Shown here piece after piece: positions 56,769 to 64,000 of a stretch of DNA of 64,000 nt. Made by a program: the position numbers and the translations under genes. The first letter of the stretch is position 1; the number at the start of each line of letters is the position of its first letter. The stretch spans positions 124,001-188,000 of the forward strand of contig CAWJTQ010000003.1 in NCBI GenBank assembly GCA_963845695.1, given 5' to 3'. Below the pieces are notes generated by a model. It was given only the letters and a program-made list of their open reading frames with translations, made no database searches and was not told where the DNA came from. This DNA is from CAWJTV01 sp963845695. GTDB lineage: Bacteria; Planctomycetota; Planctomycetia; Isosphaerales; Isosphaeraceae.

Positions 56769-57821
56769 ATGAAACCGCAGCTCAGCCTTCGAGCGAAGAT
56801 TGTCTCCGTAGCGGTGGCCGCGGTCTGCATTGCGACGTGGCTCGGCGTCTCTCAGGATGTGCAGGCCCAGGAGAAGTCTCAGCGGCCGACTCTGGGCACG
56901 ATCGAACGGCGGGATCCTCGGTTCGACAAGCTGGTACCACCCAACGCACGAGTCGAGCGGATCGCTGAGGGGTTCGACTGGTCCGAGGGGCCGGTCTGGG
57001 ACTGGCGACATCATCGCCTACTCTTTTCGGATGTCCCACTCAACACGGTCTTCCAGTGGCAGGACGGCAAGGGAGTGAGCGTCTTCCTCAAGCCCAGCGG
57101 CTCTACCCGATCATCACCGCAGGGCGGCAAGGACGGCTCCAACGGTCTGCTCATCGACCGCGATGGCCGGTTGGTTCTCTGTCAACACGGCGATCGTCGC
57201 GTGGCGCGATGGGCGTCAGACCAGACGTTTACGACTCTGGCCGACAAGTACATGGGGAAGCGCCTCAACAGCCCCAATGATGGCGTCTTCAAGTGGAATG
57301 GCGACCTCTATTTCACCGACCCGCCTTATGGCCTGCCGAGCCTGAACAAGGATCCGGCCAAGGAGCTCGAGTTCAATGGCGTGTACCGGCTCTCCGCGTC
57401 GTCCGGCGCGCTCACATTATTGACCAAGGAGATGACCTTTCCCAATGGGATTGCCTTCTCCCCCGACGAGAAGACGCTCTACGTGGCCAATTCCGACCCG
57501 GCCAAGGCGATCTGGATGGCCTTCCCGGTCAAGGAGGATGGTACGATCGGATCAGGCCGCGTCTTCGCCGACGTGACCAGGCTCGTGCGGACCAAGCCGG
57601 GCTTGCCGGATGGCATGAAAGTGGACACAGCCGGTAACCTGTTCGCGACCGGCCCAGGCGGCGTTTTGGTGTTCGCCCCGGACGGCACCCATCTTGGCAC
57701 CTTCGCCACCGGCCAGGCGACGGCCAACTGTGCTTGGGGCGAGGATGGCTCGGTCCTGTATTTCACAGCCGACATGTATATCGGTCGCGTGCGATTGACC
57801 ACCAAGGGGATCGGATTTTGA
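56769..57821 (+). CDS. Secreted SMP-30/gluconolactonase-like protein
   Basis: A 350-residue beta-propeller of the SMP-30/gluconolactonase/LRE family, exported by a signal peptide (residues 1-33, ending QDVQAQ). The metal-binding acidic and amide residues are visible in order: Glu in DWSEGPVWD, Asn in LNSPNDGVFKW, Asn in TFPNGIAFSPDE and Asp in LPDGMKVDTAG. These enzymes open sugar lactones or act on similar esters outside the cell. The length is normal. It follows the glycosyltransferases by about 100 bases and converges on the serpin gene, with a palindrome between them. Confidence 0.88.
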   Translation: MKPQLSLRAKIVSVAVAAVCIATWLGVSQDVQAQEKSQRPTLGTIERRDPRFDKLVPPNARVERIAEGFDWSEGPVWDWRHHRLLFSDVPLNTVFQWQDGKGVSVFLKPSGSTRSSPQGGKDGSNGLLIDRDGRLVLCQHGDRRVARWASDQTFTTLADKYMGKRLNSPNDGVFKWNGDLYFTDPPYGLPSLNKDPAKELEFNGVYRLSASSGALTLLTKEMTFPNGIAFSPDEKTLYVANSDPAKAIWMAFPVKEDGTIGSGRVFADVTRLVRTKPGLPDGMKVDTAGNLFATGPGGVLVFAPDGTHLGTFATGQATANCAWGEDGSVLYFTADMYIGRVRLTTKGIGF

Positions 57822-57862
57822 TCGGTCGGTTTGAGCCGAAACCGCGGTCGTCTCGCCGCTTC

Positions 57863-57915
57863 GCTCAGAGTCTGTCCCGTAAGCCGCCTTGGGGCTTTCG
57901 GGACAGACTCTGAGC
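57863..57915. repeat. Palindrome between convergent genes, 17-bp perfect arms
   Basis: GCTCAGAGTCTGTCCCG (57863-57879) pairs with 57899-57915 across a 19-base loop. It lies between the stops of the gluconolactonase and serpin genes, where it could act as a bidirectional terminator. The GTCCCG core resembles the outer arms of the element at 40171-40282. Confidence 0.7.
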
Positions 57916-57926
57916 AATTCGGCGGG

Positions 57927-59249
57927 TCAGCCCTTCGGGTTCACCAATCGCCCCAGGAACAGGATGCTGCCTGTCCGGTTGTCCCGGATCAAGAACACGA
58001 ACGGGTGATCGGCCCGGAACACCGTCGGCTGCCTGATCGCCGCCGCGGCGAACACCCCAACCGCCGTGGCTGCGGCGGCCTCCGTTCCCTCCTCGTTGAC
58101 GTCAACGAACGCCTTGTGAATGACCGCTGACAGAAATAACTCCTCCTCGCTACTCATGCCGGAGAGATCGGCCTCTCTGGGCGTGAATGCACGCGTCATG
58201 CCCATCGCTTTGAGCACGTCGGCAAGCTCGAACTCCGAGGTCAGCTTGAACCGGGGCAGGTCGATCCGGACATCCTGATTCCGCAAGCCCAACTGCCATC
58301 GAGAGAGATTCTCGGTCGTCAGTTTGGCTTCGAGGGCGGATAGTCCCTCGAGCTCGTCGGGCAACAAGAGCAGCATCGCCAGGTCGCCCTTTCCGTAGGG
58401 CAATTCCAGCACCTTCAGACCATCGCCTGCCCAGTACCGGAAGTCGTCCTTCTGGTGCATCAACGGTACATCGGTCTGCTGGCGCACCGAGATGTGGAAG
58501 GGAGCGACCTGGGTCGCCTCCTTCCGAAATGGCTCGGTCCAATCGCCTTTGAAGGAGATGGCGTTGGTGAGGACCAGACGGGTCATGGCATTGAGGACGC
58601 CCTTGGCGATGAGATCCTGAATCTTCCCCTGCGTTTGCTCCTCGACCCAGGAATTGATCCGGCGGCGGGCCGCCTCGGTCTGGCTGGAGAAATCGACCTG
58701 GGCCAGTTCGGCACCGTAGTCCTCACGAGTGATGGCCAGGAAACCCGGCAAGACGTCGAAGCCCTCCTGGCCCCAGAGCCGATTGGCCACGCTGAGTCGA
58801 TAACCCCGCTCCTTATCCTTGACGTCCCAGGTCCGACGCAGCTCACCGAAGGCCGGATGAAGCTTTTCCGGGGGAAGCTGGAAGTGAAGCACCTCGGCCA
58901 TCTGCTGGGCGGTCTGTCCCCTGGCCCCGGCGTAGGTCATCGCCAGGGCCGTCGAGAGGCTGCCCGGCGAGAAGAACAGATTATCGGATCGCCCGGCTCT
59001 CAACCGGGCATAAAGGTCGAGGGCGAACTGGTTGTTCCCCTCGCCGACGGCCCGCACCTCATTGCTCACGGTTTTGGCCTCCTTGGCGATCGGATGGGAC
59101 TTCCCTTGGACCTCTCCTGGGGTTGCGGGCGGCCCAGCTCGAGCATCCGACGCAGGGACACAGGACGGGCCGACGACGAGCATCAGGGCCATGATCGGGA
59201 GCCCGATCAGGCCATCGACCGTCCGCTTGGTGGTCCAACTCGGTTGCAT
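57927..59249 (-). CDS. Secreted serpin (serine protease inhibitor)
   Basis: A 440-residue bacterial serpin with an N-terminal export signal (GLIGLPIMALMLVVGPSC, possibly a lipobox ending VVGPSC). The serpin fold is clear: NQFALDLYARLRAGRSDNLFFSPGSLSTALAMTYAGARGQTAQQM, LVLTNAISFKGDWTEPF, LKVLELPYGKGDLAMLLLLP and FRADHPFVFLIRDNRTGSILFLGRLVNP. The hinge VNEEGTEAAAATAVGV keeps the small residues needed for loop insertion, so it should be an inhibitory serpin. By the usual count the P1 position falls in the FAAAA stretch, pointing to elastase- or subtilisin-like targets; this assignment is approximate. GGGAAGACC precedes the ATG. It is a rare family in bacteria. Confidence 0.92.
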   Translation of the reverse strand: MQPSWTTKRTVDGLIGLPIMALMLVVGPSCVPASDARAGPPATPGEVQGKSHPIAKEAKTVSNEVRAVGEGNNQFALDLYARLRAGRSDNLFFSPGSLSTALAMTYAGARGQTAQQMAEVLHFQLPPEKLHPAFGELRRTWDVKDKERGYRLSVANRLWGQEGFDVLPGFLAITREDYGAELAQVDFSSQTEAARRRINSWVEEQTQGKIQDLIAKGVLNAMTRLVLTNAISFKGDWTEPFRKEATQVAPFHISVRQQTDVPLMHQKDDFRYWAGDGLKVLELPYGKGDLAMLLLLPDELEGLSALEAKLTTENLSRWQLGLRNQDVRIDLPRFKLTSEFELADVLKAMGMTRAFTPREADLSGMSSEEELFLSAVIHKAFVDVNEEGTEAAAATAVGVFAAAAIRQPTVFRADHPFVFLIRDNRTGSILFLGRLVNPKG

Positions 59250-59481
59250 GATGGTCTTCCCGATTCGATCGCCGGTTCGGTTTGCGTCGCGTTGCATGCT
59301 GGAGGGAGCGATCGGTCCGAGCCACCCGGAACGACTCGGGGTCGAATGGCCTCCGGCTCGATGGTCATCGTCCCCGATTCTTGCGTCAAACGCCAGGACC
59401 ACCTCGTTCCTCTCGACTTCTGACAGGGTACACTGTTTGACCAGGTTCTCTTCATGTTCTTCTGGGAGAAGGAGGCTGACC

Positions 59482-59853
59482 GTGAGCGACCCGAAAGAGA
59501 AGCCGAAGACCTACACGGATGAAGAGGTTGCCGCGAGAATTCAGGAAGACGGTCTCCTGGAATGGAAGCTAGAAGATGGGTGGCTCCGTCGCAAGTACAA
59601 CACCGACGGCTGGCCAACGACACTGATGCTGGTCAACGCCATCGGCTACCTCTGCGAGGCCGCCTGGCACCATGCCGATCTGGCAGTCACCTGGGGAAAG
59701 GTTTGGGTCAAGCTGAAGACCCATTCCGCGGGCGGGATCACCGACAAGGACTTCGCCCTGGCCCATCAGATCGAGGAGGTCGTCCTCTGGCGGCCCGAGC
59801 CGGGTGGACCGCTCGAGGGAACGCCCAACAAGTTCGTGCAGGGCAAGAAGTAA
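59482..59853 (+). CDS. Pterin-4a-carbinolamine dehydratase-like protein
   Basis: A 123-residue member of the PCD/DCoH family (4a-hydroxytetrahydrobiopterin dehydratase). The core reads YTDEEVAARIQEDGLLEWKLEDGWLRRKYNTDGWPTTLMLVNAIGYLCEAAWHHADLAVTWGKVWVKLKTH, then GGITDKDFALAHQIEEVVLW. The paired His of the active site appear as WHHAD. GTG at 59482 follows GAAGGAGGCTGACC. Phenylalanine hydroxylase is absent here. In several C1 organisms PCD homologues sit by tetrahydromethanopterin genes, as here (fae-mtdB 2-3 kb away), so a role in pterin chemistry of that pathway is possible. Confidence 0.85.
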   Translation: MSDPKEKPKTYTDEEVAARIQEDGLLEWKLEDGWLRRKYNTDGWPTTLMLVNAIGYLCEAAWHHADLAVTWGKVWVKLKTHSAGGITDKDFALAHQIEEVVLWRPEPGGPLEGTPNKFVQGKK

Positions 59854-59994
59854 CGCCCACGCATAACGGTCAGCCGGCGCCCAGGGGGCCAAAGGAATTT
59901 CTGGCCGCGAAACGGTTCTCGCATAGACTATGATTGGTAGAACGATGGGCTGCTCCGCGGCATTCCCAGGTCCTTGAAAGTTGAGGAGCGATCG

Positions 59995-60285
59995 ATGAAA
60001 GTCGACAAAGTTCCCCCAAACGCGGTTCCGGCACACGATGGACTGTGCGATGAGCTCGGCCCGATTCCGATGTTTCCGCCTCGCCGGTTCGATGAAAAGG
60101 GACGATTGATTCCGCTGAGCCCCGAGGAGCGGAAAGCCCGTTCCGAGGCGGCCATCCGGGCGCTCGCGGCGATCCGCAAGCTGCCCGATGACGATCCTCC
60201 CGGGATCGAGGCCGAGTTCATGCGCGGAATCGATGAAAACCGCGGCCCTGGCCGGAAGCTGTTCGAGGATCTGGGGATTTATTGA
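59995..60285 (+). CDS. Probable antitoxin of a PIN toxin pair
   Basis: A 96-residue hydrophilic protein directly before a PIN-domain gene and sharing a base with it (TGATG). The N-terminal third is Pro-rich (VPPNAVPAHDGLCDELGPIPMFPPRRFDEKGRLIPLSPEE). A helical middle (RKARSEAAIRALAAIRKLPDDD) and acidic tail follow. It has no VapB, RHH or AbrB motif that I recognise. GAGGAGCGATCG precedes the ATG. The position and size fit an antitoxin; the family would be new or unusual. Confidence 0.6.
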   Translation: MKVDKVPPNAVPAHDGLCDELGPIPMFPPRRFDEKGRLIPLSPEERKARSEAAIRALAAIRKLPDDDPPGIEAEFMRGIDENRGPGRKLFEDLGIY

Positions 60286-60743
60286 TGGCGCGGCTGGTCT
60301 TGCTCGACTCCGGGCCGCTGGGACTGGCTTGTTCGCGACCGGGAGTCCCGCCGGTCGACCGATGTCATGCCTGGCTCGCGGCACTGGAGTCGGTCGGAGT
60401 CGATATGCTGATCCCCTCGGTTTGCGACGACGAGGTGCGGCGTGAACGCGTCCGAGTCCAAGCCACTTCGAAACTCCGCAATCTCGACGGGCTGAGAGCC
60501 CGATTCGACAACCTCGAGGTGACCCAAATCGCATGGGATCGCGCGGCGGAGTTCTGGGCACTGGTTCGCCAGGCTGGGCTCCCTACAACCGGTCGTGCGG
60601 AACTTGACGTGGATGCCATTCTCGCCGGCATGGCGGACACGAGCGGCCAACCTGGGGATACCGTCACGATCGCAACGAATCATACCCGGCACTTCGTTCG
60701 CTTCCCTGGCATCGATGCACGTCCCTGGTCAACCATCACGTGA
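60285..60743 (+). CDS. PIN-domain ribonuclease (VapC-like toxin)
   Basis: A 152-residue PIN-fold protein. The acidic metal site is visible: Asp in VLLDSGPLGLA, Asp/Glu in IPSVCDDEVRRE, Asp in RAELDVDAILAGMA, and the C-terminal Asn/Thr in ATNHTRHFVRFPG. PIN toxins cut RNA, often tRNA or rRNA. The start ATG overlaps the stop of the putative antitoxin. The 3' end overlaps the end of the convergent DUF1464 gene by eight bases, so rightward transcription of the toxin may run antisense into the C1 operon. Confidence 0.8.
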   Translation: MARLVLLDSGPLGLACSRPGVPPVDRCHAWLAALESVGVDMLIPSVCDDEVRRERVRVQATSKLRNLDGLRARFDNLEVTQIAWDRAAEFWALVRQAGLPTTGRAELDVDAILAGMADTSGQPGDTVTIATNHTRHFVRFPGIDARPWSTIT

Positions 60744-61755
60744 TTGCAATCTCACCTCGCGGGCTTGGCTCGAGCACATCCCAAACCGACCCCGAAGCCG
60801 AGGCAAGCTGAAGGGATTCCGCCAGGCGAATAAACTCGCCGCCGGCCAAAGCATCCGCGAGGAGGGCTCGCGCCTGCGCGGCGTGTTTGACCCAGGCCCC
60901 CGGGAGCGAGGGTAGAGCGGAAATCTTGCCGAACGGGGCGAGGGTGTCAGCGACCAGCCGCATCATCTCGGGCTCGTCCAGTCCACGGCCCGAGAGGTAG
61001 ATGCGTTCGAATGGCGTGATGGCTTTCAATCCGGCCAGGTGCTTGATCAACGATTCGCGAAAGGCAGCTAGGCCGATGGCGCCCAGGTCGGCCAGTCCAC
61101 CCCGAAAGAGGTCGTTTTTCGAGAGTGGACTGCGCCAGTACGCCAGCTCACCATCCCAGTATCCTCCGGAGCGCAGTCCGATTGGACCACGTGTCCCAGC
61201 CGAGGCGTCGACGATCACGCCCCGTTCGACAACCAGCATCGCCGAGAAGGCCGTACCGATCTCGACGACCGCGAATGTCGAGCGATCAAAGCCGCCCCAC
61301 TCGAGAGCGTCAAACCACAACGCCAGGGCCGTCACGGCCACCTTGTCCGCCGTGCCGACGTCGACGGCGCCAGCCTTGCGGTGATCGGGAATCGTCGGGA
61401 GGTGCAGTCCGCCCGGTAGGAAAACGAGCGGCGCACCCGATCGCACAAAAGCCCGAACCCAGGCCCGGAAGCCGATGACCCCCGCATCGTGCCCGCGCTC
61501 GTCCGGTCGGACCAGTGACATCTGCTCGAGGTGGTCCTCGGTGAAGGCCTCACCCCGGACCAGCGGCAATCCATAGCCCGAGGGCGCGGCGACGAGATCG
61601 AGCGGTGACCATCGGCCGAGTCGCCGGGAAACGATCTCAGGATCGTTGCGAAACTCATCCGGGAGCAGCCGGGTCTGATCGGCGACTTCACCGTCAACGA
61701 GCAACACGAGGTCGAGGCTACTCGTTCCAGGATCGCTGCCGACGACGCAGGTCAC
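60736..61755 (-). CDS. DUF1464 family protein of the C1 gene cluster
   Basis: A 339-residue ASKHA-type protein. VVGSDPGTSSLDLVLLVDGEV is the phosphate-1-like loop. GGFDRSTFAVVEIGTAFSAMLVVERGVIVDASAGTRGPIGLRSGGYWDGELAYW and FERIYLSGRGLDEPEMM are further family features. DUF1464 proteins occur in methanogens and in methylotrophs with the tetrahydromethanopterin pathway, and resemble acetate/butyrate kinases. GTG at 61755 starts it, 27 bases after the mtdB stop, so it is the third gene of the fae-mtdB operon. The exact reaction is not known. Confidence 0.82.
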   Translation of the reverse strand: MTCVVGSDPGTSSLDLVLLVDGEVADQTRLLPDEFRNDPEIVSRRLGRWSPLDLVAAPSGYGLPLVRGEAFTEDHLEQMSLVRPDERGHDAGVIGFRAWVRAFVRSGAPLVFLPGGLHLPTIPDHRKAGAVDVGTADKVAVTALALWFDALEWGGFDRSTFAVVEIGTAFSAMLVVERGVIVDASAGTRGPIGLRSGGYWDGELAYWRSPLSKNDLFRGGLADLGAIGLAAFRESLIKHLAGLKAITPFERIYLSGRGLDEPEMMRLVADTLAPFGKISALPSLPGAWVKHAAQARALLADALAGGEFIRLAESLQLASASGSVWDVLEPSPRGEIAIT

Positions 61756-61782
61756 GGGAGTGCCTCGCGGTCTTGGTCTCGG

Positions 61783-62657
61783 TCAGCCCAAAGAACGCCC
61801 CAGGTCGAGGACCTCCTCGGCATCGAAGACCTTATTGTTGGACGTGAAGAGTTCCTGGATCGCCTTCTTGTGGATCTTCATCTTGGTGCCGCCGACCCCG
61901 AGCGCACCCCAGGCACGGACGCCGCCTCGCTCCTTCCCTTTGTCGTTGGCGTCCACTCCCTCGATGCCGAGCGGAGGTACCGCATTCAGATCGATCAAGA
62001 TCCGAAGATCCGCCAGGTCGTTCCAGACCGAGGCCGGCAGGATCGACACACCGGCCGCCCCCGCACTGATGATGACCGACTTGTCCCGCAGCGCCGCGCC
62101 AGGTCTGCAACGTTCGAGGTTGCAAATGGGGTCACCTCGTGACCGCTGGCCTGATGCAGCCTGCTGGCGAGCTCCGAGGCGCGTTCAAGGCTGCGTGATC
62201 CCACGGCCACCTTGGCCCCCAGTCGGGCCAGGAGCCGCGCGGCGCGCTGGCCAACAGGCCCGGTTGCGGCCAGGACCGCCGCCGACACTCCTTGAAGCGA
62301 TCCGCCGCAACCCTGTAATGACGCCAGGACGGCCGCGGCCGCCGTCGTGTTGGCGCCGTTGGCGTCGAAGAGGACCGAGACTCGGAACGGGCCGAAGAAG
62401 GTCTTCTTGACCATGCTGAGGAGCGCCTCACCTGCCGAGACATTCGAGCCACCAATAAAGATGGCCGTGGCGGCAAGGTCGGCCGGACCTCGAGTGAAGA
62501 GTGCCCCGTAGACCAGGTCCCGGACATTCTCCGGCGTCACCCCGCCGTGCCGGAACAAATGGTCGGCGCCCGCGTCGACCGCCACGACCGCATCGAACAC
62601 GCTGGGCTGCGGATCGGAGTCGAGCTGGATCAGGATTTTCGGCTTCATGCTGGCCAT
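61783..62657 (-). CDS. mtdB: Methylene-tetrahydromethanopterin dehydrogenase (frameshifted)
   Basis: Oxidises methylene-H4MPT to methenyl-H4MPT with NAD(P)+. The N-terminal part (KPKILIQLDSDPQPSVFDAVVAVDAGADHLFRHGGV) is the MtdB family signature, and the Rossmann motif is AAVLAATGPVGQRAARLLARLGAKVAVGSRSLERA. One shift near 62100 separates NVADLAR from ALRDKSVIISAGAAGVSILPASVW. The end ANDKGKERGGVRAWGALGVGGTKMKIHKKAIQELF is also conserved. Corrected length is about 291, as expected. The first ATG is 62657, a second at 62648. It lies 107 bases after fae in the same direction. Confidence 0.88.
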
Positions 62658-62764
62658 CGGCGACTATCCATCCGCCGGGAGAGGAGGGCTCGGCTCGGTC
62701 CGAGACGATCGGTAGAGGCTCCGCCCTCCCGAGAATTCGGCTCTGCGCGGCCTGGGTGTCGCGA

Positions 62765-63271
62765 TCAGCCGGCGAAGGGATGCTTGACCGTATCCTTCTG
62801 CGCGGTGATCTCGGCCGCCGTGGGGAGGCTCTTCATGGCGCGCTGAATCGAGAGCTTGGTGGCCTCGTAGTTGTACTTGAGGATCTTGGCGTTGTCCTCA
62901 GCCGCCGGATGGATGAACACTCCGCAAACGATGACCAGGTCGTCGGCCTGGGCCGCGGGGATCGTGTTGTCCGCCACGCAGTCGGCAACGGCCTTGGCCA
63001 CCGCGTATTGCGCAGGACCGAACATCTGGACGGCCTGCTTCATCCCCTTGATCGTCACCTTAGTGATCAGGACAGTGGCGGGTTTCGCGACCAGGTTCGG
63101 GGTCAACACGGCCAGCAGATTCGTGTGGCCGGCCGACTGGTTCACCAGCGCATGGGCGAAGGCTTGCCCGACCGGCCCCGTCTTGTCGCCGATGAGCAGG
63201 TCGATGTGGGCAATCTCATTCCCCTCGCCGACGAGGGCTTCTCCGACGTTCATCACGATGTTGCTGGCCAT
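62765..63271 (-). CDS. fae: Formaldehyde-activating enzyme
   Basis: A 168-residue enzyme that condenses formaldehyde with tetrahydromethanopterin to methylene-H4MPT, the entry to the C1 oxidation pathway. The sequence NVGEALVGEGNEIAHIDLLIGDKTGPVGQAFAHAL carries the catalytic His22. TPNLVAKPATVLITKVTIKGMKQAVQMFGPAQYAVAKAVADCV and FIHPAAEDNAKILKYNYEATKLSIQRAM are typical. GGAGAACCTCACC precedes the ATG at 63271. It is first in the operon fae-mtdB-DUF1464. Planctomycetes are known to carry this pathway, probably for formaldehyde detoxification or oxidation of C1 units from complex substrates. Confidence 0.95.
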   Translation of the reverse strand: MASNIVMNVGEALVGEGNEIAHIDLLIGDKTGPVGQAFAHALVNQSAGHTNLLAVLTPNLVAKPATVLITKVTIKGMKQAVQMFGPAQYAVAKAVADCVADNTIPAAQADDLVIVCGVFIHPAAEDNAKILKYNYEATKLSIQRAMKSLPTAAEITAQKDTVKHPFAG

Positions 63272-63572
63272 GGTGAGGTTCTCCGTTGTTGAGCCAACTT
63301 GCAAAAGCGTACCCCGGCTGTCGCCCCGGCCTGGGCTTCATGCCGCGTAGACGGTATTTGGACCCGAATCATACGACGCCCCAATGGCTCCGGGCAACCC
63401 CCATGCTATCCGGGCACCCGGCCGTGACAAAGTTTCGGGTTTTCGGGAAATCGAAGATTGTTCTTGCCTGACCGTAGCCGTTCAATAACAATTCCAGAAT
63501 GGGGTTAGTCGCACGAATCCCGAGGATTCGAGTGCGTGAGTGGAGTCTTGATACTCATACTGGAGATCGACG

Positions 63573-63923
63573 ATGCGAAAACTGTTGGCGATTGCGGCCG
63601 TCGGGGTTCTCTTCACCGGCTTTGGCCTTTTGAGGGCGGACGAGAAGAGCGAGAAGGTCACCCTCAAGGGTGATGGGCTCTGCGCAAGTGTGCCGCTGGG
63701 GGAGACCAAGAGCTGCCAGAACGTCGTCATCGTGACCAAGGACGGCGAGAAGAAGACGTACTACATCGTTCATGACAAGGTTGCGAAGGATGCTCATCAG
63801 AAGATCGGCTTCTGCGGAGCCAAGAAGGACAAGCCGGCCAAGGTGAAGATCACCGGCACGTTCAAGGAAGAGGATGGCAAGCTCATCTTCACGGCAGAGA
63901 AGATCGTGAAGAATGAGGATTGA
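63573..63923 (+). CDS. Small secreted protein (DUF6370-like)
   Basis: A 116-residue exported protein. Residues 1-22 are a signal peptide (KLLAIAAVGVLFTGFGLLRA). The rest is a small OB-like beta domain: KVTLKGDGLCASVPLGETKSCQNVVIVTKDGEKKTYYIVHDK, CGAKKDKPAKVKITGTFKEEDGKLIFTAEKI. It resembles a planctomycete family with a CxxC-A-L-ET-xCQ motif; here the first pair is CASV, so one cysteine is missing. GGAGATCG precedes the ATG. Function unknown. Confidence 0.7.
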   Translation: MRKLLAIAAVGVLFTGFGLLRADEKSEKVTLKGDGLCASVPLGETKSCQNVVIVTKDGEKKTYYIVHDKVAKDAHQKIGFCGAKKDKPAKVKITGTFKEEDGKLIFTAEKIVKNED

Positions 63924-64000
63924 ATCGCTCTTCCAGGGTCTCTCACCTGGCCTCGATGCCGGGAGCCGAGCGAACCCTTGTCTCACGACGTCCTGATTGT

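Noticed and set aside
1..64000. tRNA and rRNA genes
   Set aside because: No cloverleaf with a GTTCGA-type T arm and no rRNA-like sequence was found on reading; a covariance-model scan would be needed to exclude an unusual one.

Overview
The window looks like a piece of a planctomycete chromosome, most likely from the Isosphaeraceae/Singulisphaera group. The grounds are high GC, serine/threonine kinases with long WD40 or TPR tails, PVC-type membrane-bound dehydrogenase, DUF1080 and FG-GAP proteins, LEPR-XLL-like motifs on beta-helix surface proteins, ECF sigma factors paired with kinases, and a tetrahydromethanopterin C1 module (fae, mtdB, DUF1464). The assignment comes from protein families recognised by eye, not from a database search.

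Layout. 1-8.7 kb is a decayed region: a kinase stub, an ICMT-like methyltransferase, a 7-copy 82-83 bp tandem repeat, a broken beta-helix protein and a broken kinase-WD40-TPR gene. 9.8-17 kb is a mostly intact secreted/redox block: a three-domain repeat-DUF1080-hydrolase protein, a TPM-GlcG fusion, a receiver domain and a PVC dehydrogenase with a cytochrome c tail. 17-29 kb is housekeeping and metabolism: ispH, a winged-helix/membrane pair, PhyH, a CNNM transporter-like protein, the two agmatine-to-putrescine enzymes (aguA, aguB), csrA, a TetR regulator and a RidA-SDR-SIS operon. 30-38.9 kb holds an FG-GAP protein, conserved hypotheticals, an esterase, a solute-binding lipoprotein and two sigma factors. 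39-44.6 kb is again decayed, with long palindromes, a TPR remnant, a second broken beta-helix protein, a truncated sigma copy and a transposase scrap.

44.8-53.1 kb holds a tandemly duplicated module, transcribed leftward: ECF sigma factor, a very small protein with 13-residue GIVGNHIGxSVAD repeats, then a kinase with a TPR tail. The two kinase heads, small genes and leaders are nearly identical while the TPR tails have diverged; each kinase copy carries lesions in a different part. This is the least conventional part of the window.

54.3-64 kb is mostly intact: two glycosyltransferases, a SMP-30/gluconolactonase, a secreted serpin, a pterin-carbinolamine dehydratase-like protein, a PIN-domain toxin with a probable antitoxin, and the leftward C1 operon fae-mtdB-DUF1464 that oxidises formaldehyde bound to tetrahydromethanopterin.

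A general caution: at least twelve otherwise well conserved genes carry a single small frameshift. That is far more than a healthy genome should have, so either the assembly has indel errors or the region is really decaying. Frameshifted genes are listed over their full joined span, with the approximate site of the lesion.
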